Below, piece after piece: positions 50,801-59,299 of a DNA stretch of 64,000 nt. The notes under the pieces are model-generated. The model worked only from the letters and a program-made list of their open reading frames with translations. It was not told where the DNA came from and made no database searches. Made by a program: the position numbers and the translations under genes. Position 1 is the stretch's first letter, and every line of letters starts with the position of its first letter. Source of the DNA: JAGQIB01 sp041393395 (GTDB taxonomy: Bacteria > ARS69); assembly GCA_041393395.1 (NCBI GenBank), contig JAWKKG010000003.1, forward strand, positions 558,001-622,000, read 5' to 3'.

Positions 50801-52078
50801 GTGGGTGGTCGGGTTGAACCAGCCGCCGTAGACCGCGGAGTCGAGGTTCATGGAGCCGTTGCCGGCCGCCTCCACCACCACGATGCCGTTCGCGACCGCG
50901 GTCTGGATCGCGGCGAACGACGCGGCGTCCCATTCCACGGGCACGAACTCGAACTGGCTGTTCGGATCCGGCGGGCACGTCGTGCACGTCGGGTCGCAGA
51001 TCACGCCGGAGTTCGGACCGACGATGTGGATCTCCAGGAGCATCACCTCACCGGACACCAGGAACGCGTCCGCGGTGGCGATGTTGTTCGCCCACGAGCC
51101 GGCGGCGTCGAAGTCCGCCATCTTCAGCGTGACGTCCGGCGTCATGCCGGTCATGCCGTAGGAGTTGCTGCAGGCGCCGATTTCACCGAGCACGGCGGTG
51201 CCGTGGTTCATCGAGGCCGTGTTGTTGCCGACGTTGCCGTTCAGCACGTCGGTGACGTCGATGTCGATGTCCTCGTGGCCATAGCACCACTGCCACTCGA
51301 GGTCACAGACCCAGTAACCCGGACCGTAGCCGTTGCCGCCGGCGTGGTACGCCCAGGCCGCCTCGGCGTCGAGCCCGGCCGGGGCCGGATCCAGGTAGTT
51401 CTGGCTCGCGGTCCAGTTCGGCGTGGTGGGCGCGATGTCCGCGCACGCCGGCGTGGTGCCGGGGGCCTGGAGGTACGCCGTCTCCACGTCGTCCAGCGCC
51501 AGGAGCTCGTTCGCGATCGTGACCGCGAGCTCGTTCGGCGTGTCGAAGCGGATGGCGTAGAAGTTGTTCAGGTCGGCGAGCTGCTTCCCGCCGAGTCTCT
51601 CTCCGGACTCCTTGTTCTCGTCCAGGATCCGTTCCTCGACGTCCCGGAACAGGCGCTCGACTCGCGCCTCCGGGTACCGGCCGAGAATCTCGTCCACGGC
51701 GGCGAGGGACTTGCTCGCGCTGCGGAGCTTGCCGTCACGCAGCCGCACCGGTTCCTCGTCCTTGAACTTCACGATCACGAGCTCGCGCGACATCTGCGGC
51801 CGGTCGTCCACGCGCGCCGGCTTCGCGAAGATCGTGCGCGCTTCGAGTGCGCCGCGCGCGCTCGGAAGCTGGAGTCCCATCAGCTCGTACTTCTCGCGGT
51901 GACTCATCGGGCGCCGCTCGAGGTTCTCGGGAAGGTCGGCGTTCCGGTGCCCGATCAGCGCGCCGTCCTTGTCGAAGTAGAAGTCGCCGCGGACTTCGGC
52001 GATCTGCGGACCGGCCTGCGCGAGGCCGGTGAGCAGCGCCGTCCCGGCGACGGCCAGGGAAAGAAGTCGACGCTTCAT
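47876..52078 (-). CDS. Subtilisin-family (S8) secreted protease with FlgD-like C-terminal domain
   Basis: A 1400-residue exported protease. A signal peptide (LLSLAVAGTALLTGLAQA) is followed by a propeptide (about 20-220, with SRELVIVKFKDEEPVRL). The catalytic residues are Asp259 (VCDLEWQWC), His292 (MNHGTAVLGE) and Ser488 (SGTSSASPM), with oxyanion Asn407 (AAGNGS). The Asp context is unusual (VCDLEW rather than DTGI). Long beta-sandwich regions (about 560-1290) with repeated Ig/CARDB-like units follow. The end is the export-type domain (PNPFGAESQIRYDV, VYDLRGRRVATL, WNGADSSGRRI, GVYFLRL) ending ITLLR. The gene is coupled (shared base) to a coiled-coil protein gene upstream. Confidence 0.9.
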   Translation of the reverse strand: MKRRLLSLAVAGTALLTGLAQAGPQIAEVRGDFYFDKDGALIGHRNADLPENLERRPMSHREKYELMGLQLPSARGALEARTIFAKPARVDDRPQMSRELVIVKFKDEEPVRLRDGKLRSASKSLAAVDEILGRYPEARVERLFRDVEERILDENKESGERLGGKQLADLNNFYAIRFDTPNELAVTIANELLALDDVETAYLQAPGTTPACADIAPTTPNWTASQNYLDPAPAGLDAEAAWAYHAGGNGYGPGYWVCDLEWQWCYGHEDIDIDVTDVLNGNVGNNTASMNHGTAVLGEIGACSNSYGMTGMTPDVTLKMADFDAAGSWANNIATADAFLVSGEVMLLEIHIVGPNSGVICDPTCTTCPPDPNSQFEFVPVEWDAASFAAIQTAVANGIVVVEAAGNGSMNLDSAVYGGWFNPTTHNSGAIMVGAGVNSTHSPHCWSNAGSRVNFHGYGNGVYTAGYGGLFNQTGCEQDYTSSFSGTSSASPMITGAVASVQGVAKAKYGVTLSPSQIKEALGAGGTAQGPPTTRNIGVMPNLVWAINWIEPDMRLPTPTGWSFPTVPLASATGTFTSAPLGAAAIAGNVDATYWCAVTENAGYSFTPTINDPDDRIYYSDVWQVQGIRPNHAPGERTYLLNYGPLNVRGGRQTIRQYIDFDFVEDEWSETNNEFIRQFIWTGRALTANAAPLLLTAGPYALSTGWGPYYNAEGLQGTSGGAYWNAFGVCPTGTTTDLDIRLNTEAPSNIPQAGWGANVAWSSSGDGLTDFVGFNRNAAPSGTYYASVLNFEATGASSERVEFVSDPGLLLGVGTWGPFTLGANEIVNLHECYLAGGQQYRVRVEWVTGSVNHGVSMYSGDMPYFSKTTTMPGGYANAGGTGANETIIVDVPTTDFHGIAVWKNGASDLPNTLSYRIVIDTRPNLTWTTPSGWYGPIVPRNTTDATVGSVPLPAVLTGETPTTSFNWNTFSEGPNTAVTPWETRLYVDDFFSWYQGGTNLAAGSTQYALNTAPGFDPYSIVRGGRHHLRSFADAVATLDESVETDNQFTDWFVWTSATLPALAPTQRSAPPIRNPIGYGQYSCDGLRAATPNTFWSVTGVIPTNAADDYDVRLHERSTGSKDGFGAYLAWSADGIAGNTDFVVSNYNIASALGRDLGVINWNAGAGDYVIETVDAPYVGAVSTGFYSFGPYSVDANHVLNAQEFYVDPLLVGSPLFVSMDALGGTADLDVEIFGPVDAFSGKYGGMARGSAIGATTDEHLSFVPDAGGYYCAVVQKKKTSDLLLASEYRLVISTTNAVDSPVIDGTPDRFALAAPQPNPFGAESQIRYDVPANGGRVALSVYDLRGRRVATLVDGVQPAGRHSVRWNGADSSGRRIAAGVYFLRLESAEGTSTKKITLLR

Positions 52079-52614
52079 TACTCGGCTCCTCCGTCCACAC
52101 CGAGCTCACGCGCGCGGGCCTCGGACTTGGCGCGGTCGTAGGTCGGAGTCGGGAAGTACTTCTCGGGGTGATCGAGCTGATCGAGTGCGTGGGCGAAATC
52201 CGCCGCGCGTCCCTCGTCGCCGTCGAGACGGGCGATTTCGAGGCCGATCTCGAGATTCGAGCGCTCGATTCCCGCCTTGAGGTCGTGGGCCTCACGGTGC
52301 AGCTGAAGTTCGAGATCGGAGTCGGAGACGCTCCCGAGCTCCACCGAGATCTCGGCCAGTCGCTCGGACGCTTCGGACTCGACACGGTTCCGCTCGAGGT
52401 ACAGCTCCTTGATCCGGGCGCGGACTTCCGGGTCCTTGCTCCGGATCGGCCCGTAGACCGGCCGCTCGACCGGCTCGGGGGTCGTGGCTGCCTGCGGCGA
52501 GATCCCCTGCACCTCGCTCGAGGTGGGCGTGCCCGGGGCAGCGGAGGCGACGGCCGCGGCGCAGAGAACGCCGAGGCCGGAGAGAGCGAGGACGGTTGCA
52601 CGGATGCGAGACAC
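52078..52614 (-). CDS. Exported coiled-coil protein coupled to the subtilase
   Basis: A 178-residue protein with GTG start at 52614, 6 nt after AAGGAG. The signal peptide is LALSGLGVLCAAAVASA. A Thr/Pro-rich stretch leads to a long helix (about 60-130, KDPEVRARIKELYLERNRVE and onward, heptads). Its stop overlaps the subtilase start by one base (TAATG), so the two are translated together. It could be a folding partner, inhibitor or surface anchor for the protease. No family is recognised. Confidence 0.75.
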   Translation of the reverse strand: MSRIRATVLALSGLGVLCAAAVASAAPGTPTSSEVQGISPQAATTPEPVERPVYGPIRSKDPEVRARIKELYLERNRVESEASERLAEISVELGSVSDSDLELQLHREAHDLKAGIERSNLEIGLEIARLDGDEGRAADFAHALDQLDHPEKYFPTPTYDRAKSEARARELGVDGGAE

Positions 52615-52739
52615 GGGTAACTCCTTCGTTTGGGCCGACTTTCGGGCGCGGAGAGCGGGAGCGCCGGGGTGGCGCTTCCCGGGGTCGCCCAGAAGAACGA
52701 ACGGGGGCCCGATCCTTCACACCCGCGGAGGGACGCGGG

Positions 52740-54941
52740 TCAGCCTTCGATCAGGCGGAGGAGCTCACGGGCCCGATCGGCCTCGGGGAAGTCGCCGGAG
52801 AGCTCCAGCGCCCGGGTGACCTCCCGGCGCGAGTCCTCGGTCCGTCCCTGATGGAAGAGGACCACGGCGTGGAGGTAGCGCTTCACCGGGTCCTCGGGGC
52901 GCAGCAACGTGGCCTTCGCGAGGTTCAGCTCGGCGCTCGCGAGCGACCGGTTCTTGTAGAGCGCCCAGCCGAGCGTGCCGAGGACGTTCGGGTTGTCCGG
53001 GTCCAGCTCGGCGGCCCGACGGGCGTGGACCTCGGCGAGCACCGGATCGAGATCGAGGTCGGCGAGCAGCCACGCCAGGTTGTTGTGCGCTTCCACGAGG
53101 CGCTCGTTGCGCGCGAGGGCCATGCGGTACGCGACGACCGCATCCCGCGGGCGACCGACGTTCGTCTCCGCGAGCCCGAGAAGGTACGGCGCCTGCCAGT
53201 CCCCCTCGTCGAGATCGCGTGCCTTCTGGAAGCACTCGACGGCCTCCGCGGCCCGTCCCCGTTCGAGGTGCAGGCGACCGAGACCGAGCCACGCGTCCGC
53301 CTCCTCGGGCCGGAGCTCCAGGACGCGCTCGAACGCGGTCCGCGCATCGTCCCAGCGCGCCTCGCGCATCGCGATGCGCCCCTCGAGTACCGGGAACTCC
53401 GCATCTTCCGGCGCGAGCCGCGCGCCCTCCGACGCGTGGAAGCGCGCGTCCGGCAGCCGCGAGCGTTCCAGGTAGAGTCGCGCCAGGGTGGCATGCGCCT
53501 CCGCGAGATCCTCGTGTGCGCCGAGCACGTCATGCAACTCGGCCTCGCCCTCGTCCTCGAACCCGCGGGCGAGGTTCGCTCGCGCGCGCCGGATGCGGGC
53601 GCGTGGGTCTCCCGGATGCCGGCCGAGCCAGTCGCTGGTGACCGTCCACGCGCGGTCCGCGTCTCCGTTCGCGAGGAGCCAGTCCACGTACGCCAGGATC
53701 TCCCGCTCGGATGCCTCGGGCCGCGAGGCGGAGCGCTCGAGTTCATCCGGCGCCACCGAGCCGCCGCCGCCCGCCGCGAGCGCGCGCCCGCGCAGCTCGC
53801 GCGCATCTTCGTCGTCCGGATCGCGACCGAGCATCGCGTCCGCAACCTCGAGCGCATTCCCGCCTTCGCCGAGCGCGAGGTGCAGCTCTCCGAGCTCCCG
53901 GCTGCACTCGCGCCAGATCTCCGGTTCGAGCGCGGCGCGCGCCCGCCCCTTGCGCAGCGCCGCAATCGCCTCGTCACGTCGGTCGCGACGCGCGAGGAAC
54001 CGCCCGAGCGCCAGGTAGGGTGTCGCGAGGTCCGGGTCGGCTTCGATCGCGCGCCGGAACGCTTCCTCCGCCGCTCGCTCGTCGCCGCTCGCAAGGGCGC
54101 ACTCGCCGAATCCCTCCAGTGCCTCCGCGTCGTTCGGGCTCGTGGTGAGGATCGCGCTCCACTGCTCGCGCGCGCGCGTCGAGTCGCCCCGGTTCGCGGC
54201 GAGCCGAGCGATCGCGCGGTGAATGCGGGCGCGTCCCGGCGCGACGTCGAGCGCTCGTCCGAGCTCTTCCAGCGCTTCGTCGACGCGACCGCAGGCGACG
54301 AGCGCGTCCGCGCGCGCGAGCCGGATGTCGGGCGAGTCCGGCCAGCGGGAGACGAGCTCGTCGAGTCGCGCGACGGTCACGTCGGCCGAATCCGCGGAGA
54401 TGGCGTGGCGCGTGACCTCCGCGGCGACGCGCGGATCGTCGGGAGCGAGGCGCTCGGCGCGGGCGAGCGCCTTTTCGGCCTCGCCGGTCCGCCCGAGCGA
54501 TGCGAGTGCCCGTCCCTCCAGCGAGAGCGGCCAGGCGGCGTTCGCGGAGTCGCCGAGTACGGTCCGGAGCCAGCCGAGGGCCTCCTCGGGACGGCCGCGG
54601 TCGAGGAGGACTTCCGCGAGGGCCACCCGCGTGTCCGCCCGGGTGGAGTCCCACCGCACGGCCTGCCGGAATGCGTCTTCCGCCTCCCGGGTGCGGCCGA
54701 GCTCCCGGCTGAGGCGGCCGTATCCGGCGAAGGGCCAGGCTTCGGTGGGATATCGTCGCTGGGCGTCGCGGTACAAGGCCAGGGCCTCCGTGGGGCTCTC
54801 GCGCTCGGCCGCCGCCGCCCGCCGTCGGAAGGCCTGCTCCGGTTCGCGGGTCTCGCCCGGGTCGCCACACCCCAGGACGGGCGCGAGCAACACCGCCAGG
54901 GCCAGTCCCGCGACCGATTCCCGGACATGGTGGCCGGTCAT
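52740..54941 (-). CDS. Large TPR lipoprotein
   Basis: A 733-residue lipoprotein. The ATG at 54941 has GAGGAGG upstream, the signal peptide runs ESVAGLALAVLLAPVLGC, and the lipobox Cys follows LG. The rest is a TPR superhelix of about 18 units (AWPFAGYGRLSRELGRTREAE, PYLALGRFLARRDRRDEAI, ADAWLGLGRLHLERGRAAEAV, NVLGTLGWALYKNRSLASAE). No enzymatic domain is seen. It resembles TPR proteins that scaffold outer-membrane or secretion complexes. The next gene upstream is 243 bp away and divergent (tatA). Confidence 0.88.
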   Translation of the reverse strand: MTGHHVRESVAGLALAVLLAPVLGCGDPGETREPEQAFRRRAAAAERESPTEALALYRDAQRRYPTEAWPFAGYGRLSRELGRTREAEDAFRQAVRWDSTRADTRVALAEVLLDRGRPEEALGWLRTVLGDSANAAWPLSLEGRALASLGRTGEAEKALARAERLAPDDPRVAAEVTRHAISADSADVTVARLDELVSRWPDSPDIRLARADALVACGRVDEALEELGRALDVAPGRARIHRAIARLAANRGDSTRAREQWSAILTTSPNDAEALEGFGECALASGDERAAEEAFRRAIEADPDLATPYLALGRFLARRDRRDEAIAALRKGRARAALEPEIWRECSRELGELHLALGEGGNALEVADAMLGRDPDDEDARELRGRALAAGGGGSVAPDELERSASRPEASEREILAYVDWLLANGDADRAWTVTSDWLGRHPGDPRARIRRARANLARGFEDEGEAELHDVLGAHEDLAEAHATLARLYLERSRLPDARFHASEGARLAPEDAEFPVLEGRIAMREARWDDARTAFERVLELRPEEADAWLGLGRLHLERGRAAEAVECFQKARDLDEGDWQAPYLLGLAETNVGRPRDAVVAYRMALARNERLVEAHNNLAWLLADLDLDPVLAEVHARRAAELDPDNPNVLGTLGWALYKNRSLASAELNLAKATLLRPEDPVKRYLHAVVLFHQGRTEDSRREVTRALELSGDFPEADRARELLRLIEG

Positions 54942-55184
54942 TCCGTCCGCCTCCTCACTTCCCCAGTTCTCTCCTGGCCTCTCCGGGCCCGGCCGACCCC
55001 GTTCTCCGCGTCCCCGCGCCTCCGGTGAACCCGCCGAAGCCGGGCCCGCGGCCAATCTAGGGCCGGCGCCGCGGATCCGGAAACCCCGATGTGACGATCG
55101 GGATCGCACAGGGGGGTTGCCTTCCGACCGGGGAAGCCGGATTCTCGAATGCGTCGATTTTCGACCCCCCGAAGGGAGAACCCC

Positions 55185-55364
55185 ATGCCGTTGGTCGGCT
55201 TCCTGGGTGGCCAGGAACTCCTCATCATTGCGCTGGTCCTGCTCGTGCTGTTCGGCGGGACCCGGATTCCGTCGCTCATGCGCGGAATGGGCCAGGGGAT
55301 TCGCGAGTTCCGCAAGGAGCTGCGCGGCTCCGAGGCAGACGACGAAGAGACCAAGAAGAAGTGA
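55185..55364 (+). CDS. tatA: TatA, twin-arginine translocase subunit
   Basis: A 59-residue protein starting at ATG 55185, after GAAGGGA. It has the TatA plan: a short N-terminus, one membrane helix (QELLIIALVLLVLFGGTRIP), the conserved Phe-Gly hinge, an amphipathic helix (SLMRGMGQGIREFRKELRG) and a charged tail. It forms the oligomeric pore of the Tat pathway, which exports folded, often cofactor-bearing proteins. Its position before the molybdenum cofactor genes is meaningful, since molybdoenzymes are common Tat substrates. It could equally be a TatB/E-like paralogue, as no tatC is nearby. Confidence 0.94.
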   Translation: MPLVGFLGGQELLIIALVLLVLFGGTRIPSLMRGMGQGIREFRKELRGSEADDEETKKK

Positions 55365-55843
55365 ACGACCTCTCCCACCTGGACCCCGAGGGGCGGGTGA
55401 GGATGGTCGACGTCTCGGCGAAGGGCGCGACGGCGCGCGTCGCCGTGGCGGAGGGATTCCTCGTCGCCGCACCGGATACGATCCGGCGCATCGAGACGGG
55501 TGGTCTGCCCAAGGGCGACTTCCGCCCGACGGTGCAGCTCGCCGGCATCCAGGCCGCGAAGCGAACGGCGGATCTCATTCCGCTGTGTCATCCGCTCCCG
55601 CTCGATCACGTCGCGATCGAGGTGGCGACGGACTCCGCGGCGGGGCGCGTGCGCGTGGTCGCCACGACGACCGTGACCGCCCGCACCGGTGTGGAGATGG
55701 AGGCGCTGACCGCGGTGAGCGTCGCGCTGCTGACGGCCTGGGATCTGCTGAAAGCCGTGGATCGCGGGCTGCGCATCGAGGGCGTGCGGCTGCTGGAGAA
55801 GCGCGGCGGCCGGTCCGGCGACTGGCGCGCGGAGAATCCGTGA
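55361..55843 (+). CDS. moaC: MoaC, cyclic pyranopterin monophosphate synthase
   Basis: A 160-residue MoaC; the GTG start overlaps the tatA stop (GTGA). Signature segments are SHLDPEGRVRMVDVSAKG, KRTADLIPLCHPLPLDHV (active-site His/Lys region) and GVEMEALTAVSVALLTAWDL with the conserved Glu/Asp set. It converts the 3',8-cyclo-GTP intermediate made by MoaA into cyclic pyranopterin monophosphate. moaA is not in the window. It is translationally coupled to tatA and mog. Confidence 0.96.
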   Translation: MNDLSHLDPEGRVRMVDVSAKGATARVAVAEGFLVAAPDTIRRIETGGLPKGDFRPTVQLAGIQAAKRTADLIPLCHPLPLDHVAIEVATDSAAGRVRVVATTTVTARTGVEMEALTAVSVALLTAWDLLKAVDRGLRIEGVRLLEKRGGRSGDWRAENP

Positions 55844-56340
55844 CGTACCGCGTGGCCGTGCTCACCGTGAGCGACCGTTCGGCGCGTGGCGAACGGGAGG
55901 ACGCGAGCGGCCCCGCGGTCGCGCGCGCGGTGGAGGCCGCCGGAGGCCGGGTCGTCGCGCGCGAGATCGTGGCGGACGAGCGCGCCGCGATCGCGGAACG
56001 CCTCTCGCGCTGGGCGGACGATGGCGCGACCGACCTCGTGCTCACGACCGGCGGAACGGGCTTCGCGCCGCGCGACGTCACCCCCGAGGCGACGCGCGAC
56101 GTGATCGAGCGCGAGGCGCCCGGCCTCTCGGAGCACGCCCGCGCAGCGACGCTCGCGAAGACGAAGTTCGCGATCCTGTCGCGCGGCGTGGCCGGCATCC
56201 GCGGCGCGACCTTGATCGTGAACCTCCCGGGCAGTCCGAAGGGCGCCTGCGAGACGTTCGAGGCGCTCGCCGCGGTACTGCCTCACGCGCTGTCCGTCCT
56301 CGCGGGCGGAGGGGATCGGCATCCGGGAGGAGCGTCGTGA
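55840..56340 (+). CDS. mog: MogA/MoaB-family molybdopterin adenylyltransferase
   Basis: A 166-residue MogA/MoaB protein. The GTG start overlaps the moaC stop (GTGA). YRVAVLTVSDRSARGEREDASGP is the first family block, and DLVLTTGGTGFAPRDVTPEA the GGTG nucleotide-binding loop. SRGVAGIRGATLIVNLPGSPKGA completes the site. It adenylylates molybdopterin before metal insertion. The mog and moaB names are interchangeable from sequence alone. Confidence 0.95.
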   Translation: MTYRVAVLTVSDRSARGEREDASGPAVARAVEAAGGRVVAREIVADERAAIAERLSRWADDGATDLVLTTGGTGFAPRDVTPEATRDVIEREAPGLSEHARAATLAKTKFAILSRGVAGIRGATLIVNLPGSPKGACETFEALAAVLPHALSVLAGGGDRHPGGAS

Positions 56341-57089
56341 CCGCGGATCTCGATCGAGTCGCGCAGGTTCTCGCGGGCGCGAGCCGGGTGGCCGTCCTCA
56401 CCGGCTCCGGCATCTCGGCCGAGAGCGGCGTGCCGACGTTTCGCACGGAGGACGGGCTCTGGGAGAACTACCGGCTCGAAGACGTCGCCACGCCGGAGGC
56501 CGTCGCCCGGAACCCCCGCGGAGTGTGGGAGTTCTACGAGATGCGCCGCGCGAACATGCAGGCGGTGCAGCCGAATGCGGGCCATTTCGCGCTCGCGGAG
56601 CTCGCGCCCATGTTCGAGTCGTTCACGCTCGCCACGCAGAACATCGACGGCCTGCACCAGCGCGCCGGCTCCGCCGACGTGCTCGAGGTGCATGGCTCGC
56701 TGTGGCGCGCGCACTGCGACCACTGCGGTCGCGTGGTGGATCCGTTTCCGTTTCCGGCCCCGGAGATCCCGCCGCCGTGCGGCTGCGGTGAGGTGCTGCG
56801 GCCGTCCGTCGTGCTGTTCGGCGAGGCGCTGCCGCACGACGTGTTCGCCGCGGCGACCGCTGCCGCGTCCGACTGCGACGTCGCGTTCTCGATCGGCACG
56901 TCGAGCGTCGTGTGGCCGGCCGCGGGGCTGCCGGTCCTCGCCGGCGAGCGCGGTGCGTTCGTGATCGAGATCAACCCGGCGGCCACGGAGCTCACGCCCG
57001 CGTTCGACGTCTCCCTGCGCGGCCCGGCCGGCACGATCCTTCCCGATCTCGTCCGGCGCGTGCGTCGCGTGCGGGAGGGCGCCGCGTGA
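56337..57089 (+). CDS. cobB: NAD-dependent sirtuin deacylase (CobB class III)
   Basis: A 250-residue sirtuin with a GTG start overlapping the mog stop. Landmarks: VLTGSGISAESGVPTFR (NAD binding), TQNIDGLHQRAGS, catalytic His119 (EVHGSLW), and a zinc site from Cys127, Cys130, Cys148 and Cys150. FYEMRR supplies Tyr67 and Arg70, the pair that defines class III enzymes with desuccinylase or demalonylase activity. It removes acyl groups from lysines using NAD. Its place in a molybdenum cofactor operon is unusual, and the functional link is unknown. Confidence 0.95.
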   Translation: MTADLDRVAQVLAGASRVAVLTGSGISAESGVPTFRTEDGLWENYRLEDVATPEAVARNPRGVWEFYEMRRANMQAVQPNAGHFALAELAPMFESFTLATQNIDGLHQRAGSADVLEVHGSLWRAHCDHCGRVVDPFPFPAPEIPPPCGCGEVLRPSVVLFGEALPHDVFAAATAAASDCDVAFSIGTSSVVWPAAGLPVLAGERGAFVIEINPAATELTPAFDVSLRGPAGTILPDLVRRVRRVREGAA

Positions 57090-59299
57090 TCCCGTCCGGA
57101 TTGTCGCTGCAGTTCCTCGAGGCGCCGGGCGTGGTGTGGATCGCGCTCACGATCGCGCTGCTCGTCGGCGTCGTTCTCTACTATCGCGGGGGACGCGCGA
57201 ATCGCGCGCTGCTCGCGCTCCGGGTCCTGGCGTGCTTCCTCGTGGCGATGCTGCTGCTGGATCCGGTGCTGTCCCGACTGTCGGAGCGCAGCCTCGCGCC
57301 GCGGATCGCGCTGTTGCTGGATACGTCACTGTCGATGTCGATTCCGGATCCGGAGGAGGATCCGGCTGCCGGCGAAGCGCCGCCGACCCGCGCGGAGCGA
57401 CTCGCCGCCGCACTGCGCGAGACGGACCTCGTCGATCGCCTCGAACGCGAGGGGGAGGTCGAGACCTACCGGTTCGGTGCCGATCTGACGCCCGTGAATC
57501 CGGGAGACGCCGACGCGCTCGTTCCGCACGACGATCGCACGGATCTCTCCCGCGCGCTGAGCGGCGGGGTCGGAACGCAACGTCGCCGCACGGGCGCCGT
57601 GATCGTGGCGACCGATGGCTCGCACAATGTCGGCGTGGAGCCGCGCGGTGAGGCGCGTCGCCTCGGCGTTCCCGTCTGGACGGTCGGCGTCGGGAGCCCC
57701 GCCACCGTGAACGATCTGTCGATCGCGGAAGTCGAGGCCTCTCAGGTCGCGTACCTGGAGAACCGCGTACCGGTCGTGGCTCGCGTGCGTGCGCGCGGCG
57801 ACTCCGCGCTCTCCGTTCCCGTGTACCTCTCCGAGGGCGACGCGGTACTGGACTCCGTGGTCGTGGAGCTGCCGGGCGGCGGTGCCGTGCGCGAGGTCGA
57901 GCTCGAGTACGTTCCGAACGCGGAAGGACTGCATCGCTATCGCGTGTGGACGCCGTCACGCGCGGAGGAGATCTCCGACACGAACAACGAGCAGCTGCTC
58001 GCGGTGCGCGTCCTCAAGGAAAAGGTGAAGGTGCTGCTCGTGACGTCGCGGCTCAGCTACGACTTCGAGTTCCTGAAGCGTGCGCTGGACTCGGACATCT
58101 CGCTCGACGTGCACGACGTCGTGCTCGCGCTGTCGGAGTTCCGCGGCCGTCTCGGTCGCGAGGAGTTTCCGGCCACGTATCCGGATCTCGCGACGTACGA
58201 TCTCGTAGTGCTGCTCGAGATGGGCGGCAGCGCCCTATCGCGCGAACGGGCGGACATGATCGCGCGCTACGTCCAGGAGCGCGGCGGCGCACTGCTCGTG
58301 GCGGGTTCGCCGGCCGCCTTCGACCTCGGCAACTCGCCGCTCGCGCCGCTTCTTCCGTTCGATCTGTCGCGTCCGCCGCGTTCGCGCACGGGACAGATCC
58401 TGCCGGCCCTGACCCAGACGGGGCGGGTGCACCCGGTCACGCGGCTGGAGTCCGACGCGGACGAGAACGCGCGCCGCTGGAGCGGCCTGCCGCCGCTGTC
58501 GGTGGCGCCGGTGTTCGTCGGGGTGAAGCCGGAGGCGCGCGTGCTCGTGCTCGGCGCGATCGACGGCGCACCGCGGGACGAACTGCCTCTCGTCGCGACC
58601 GTTCCCGCCGGGCGCGGTCGCGTGCTCACGCTCGGTGGGAGCCCGTTCTGGCGCTGGGATCTGAGTCCGTGGGGTCGCGGCCGCACCGGCGACGTGTTCG
58701 CGCGCCTCGTCACCCGGTCGGCCCGGTGGCTCGTGGCGCGCGACGATCTCGAATCCGTGATCGTGCGCCCCGCCCGCCCGCTGTTCGACGGCGCCGATCC
58801 GGTGGTCATCGAGGGCCAGGTGTTCGACGACGACTTCCGACCGGTCGCCGGTGCGGACGTGCGTGCGTCGATCCGGGGGCCGCTCGGCACCGTGGACGAG
58901 CGCACGCGGGAGATGACGCTGGTGGACCTCGGGGAGGGCCGCTACCGTGGCCAGGTGCCCGCGCTGCCGCCGGGCGACTATCGCGTCGACGGCACGGCCA
59001 CCACCGGCGGTCAGCCGCTCGGCGACGACACGTCCGAGATGACGGTGGCGCCGTACCGGATGGAGTTCGAGAATCCGTCGCCGGACTTCGCGTTGCTGCG
59101 TGACGTGGGACGGGAGAGCGGCGGAGGCTTCGTACCGCTCGCGGATCTCGCCGATCTGCCGAAAATGCTGCAACTGGAGCCGGTCGTGGAGCGCTCCTCG
59201 AAGGAGATGCCGTTGCTCGAGAACCCGGCCCTGTTCCTCCTGCTGCTCGCGCTTCTCGGCGGAGAGTGGGCGCTGCGCCGCCGGCGCGGCCTGCCTTGA
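57086..59299 (+). CDS. VWA-domain membrane protein, batA/glutamine-amidotransferase-like family
   Basis: A 737-residue membrane protein; the GTG start overlaps the cobB stop. Two N-terminal helices (about 17-33 and 43-60) are followed by a VWA-like domain with MIDAS residues LLDTSLSMS (79-83). A class-I-glutamine-amidotransferase-like region lies at about 300-430 (KVKVLLVTSRLSYDFEFLKRAL, ALLVAGSPAAFDLGNSPL). A Ca/Ig-type C-terminal domain precedes a last helix (LFLLLLALLGGEWAL). Proteins of this type occur with BatA/MoxR-like systems, but no MoxR ATPase is here. It may act as an envelope scaffold. Confidence 0.82.
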   Translation: MIPSGLSLQFLEAPGVVWIALTIALLVGVVLYYRGGRANRALLALRVLACFLVAMLLLDPVLSRLSERSLAPRIALLLDTSLSMSIPDPEEDPAAGEAPPTRAERLAAALRETDLVDRLEREGEVETYRFGADLTPVNPGDADALVPHDDRTDLSRALSGGVGTQRRRTGAVIVATDGSHNVGVEPRGEARRLGVPVWTVGVGSPATVNDLSIAEVEASQVAYLENRVPVVARVRARGDSALSVPVYLSEGDAVLDSVVVELPGGGAVREVELEYVPNAEGLHRYRVWTPSRAEEISDTNNEQLLAVRVLKEKVKVLLVTSRLSYDFEFLKRALDSDISLDVHDVVLALSEFRGRLGREEFPATYPDLATYDLVVLLEMGGSALSRERADMIARYVQERGGALLVAGSPAAFDLGNSPLAPLLPFDLSRPPRSRTGQILPALTQTGRVHPVTRLESDADENARRWSGLPPLSVAPVFVGVKPEARVLVLGAIDGAPRDELPLVATVPAGRGRVLTLGGSPFWRWDLSPWGRGRTGDVFARLVTRSARWLVARDDLESVIVRPARPLFDGADPVVIEGQVFDDDFRPVAGADVRASIRGPLGTVDERTREMTLVDLGEGRYRGQVPALPPGDYRVDGTATTGGQPLGDDTSEMTVAPYRMEFENPSPDFALLRDVGRESGGGFVPLADLADLPKMLQLEPVVERSSKEMPLLENPALFLLLLALLGGEWALRRRRGLP

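Noticed and set aside
47726..52141. 1471-residue plus-strand ORF
   Set aside because: Exactly antisense to the subtilase, Arg/Val/His-rich with no motifs; a GC-driven shadow. The minus-strand gene has a signal peptide, catalytic triad and terminator.
55091..55184. Upstream in-frame extension of moaC from 55091
   Set aside because: It would overlap the whole of tatA; the GTG at 55361 coupled to the tatA stop fits MoaC length and motif start.
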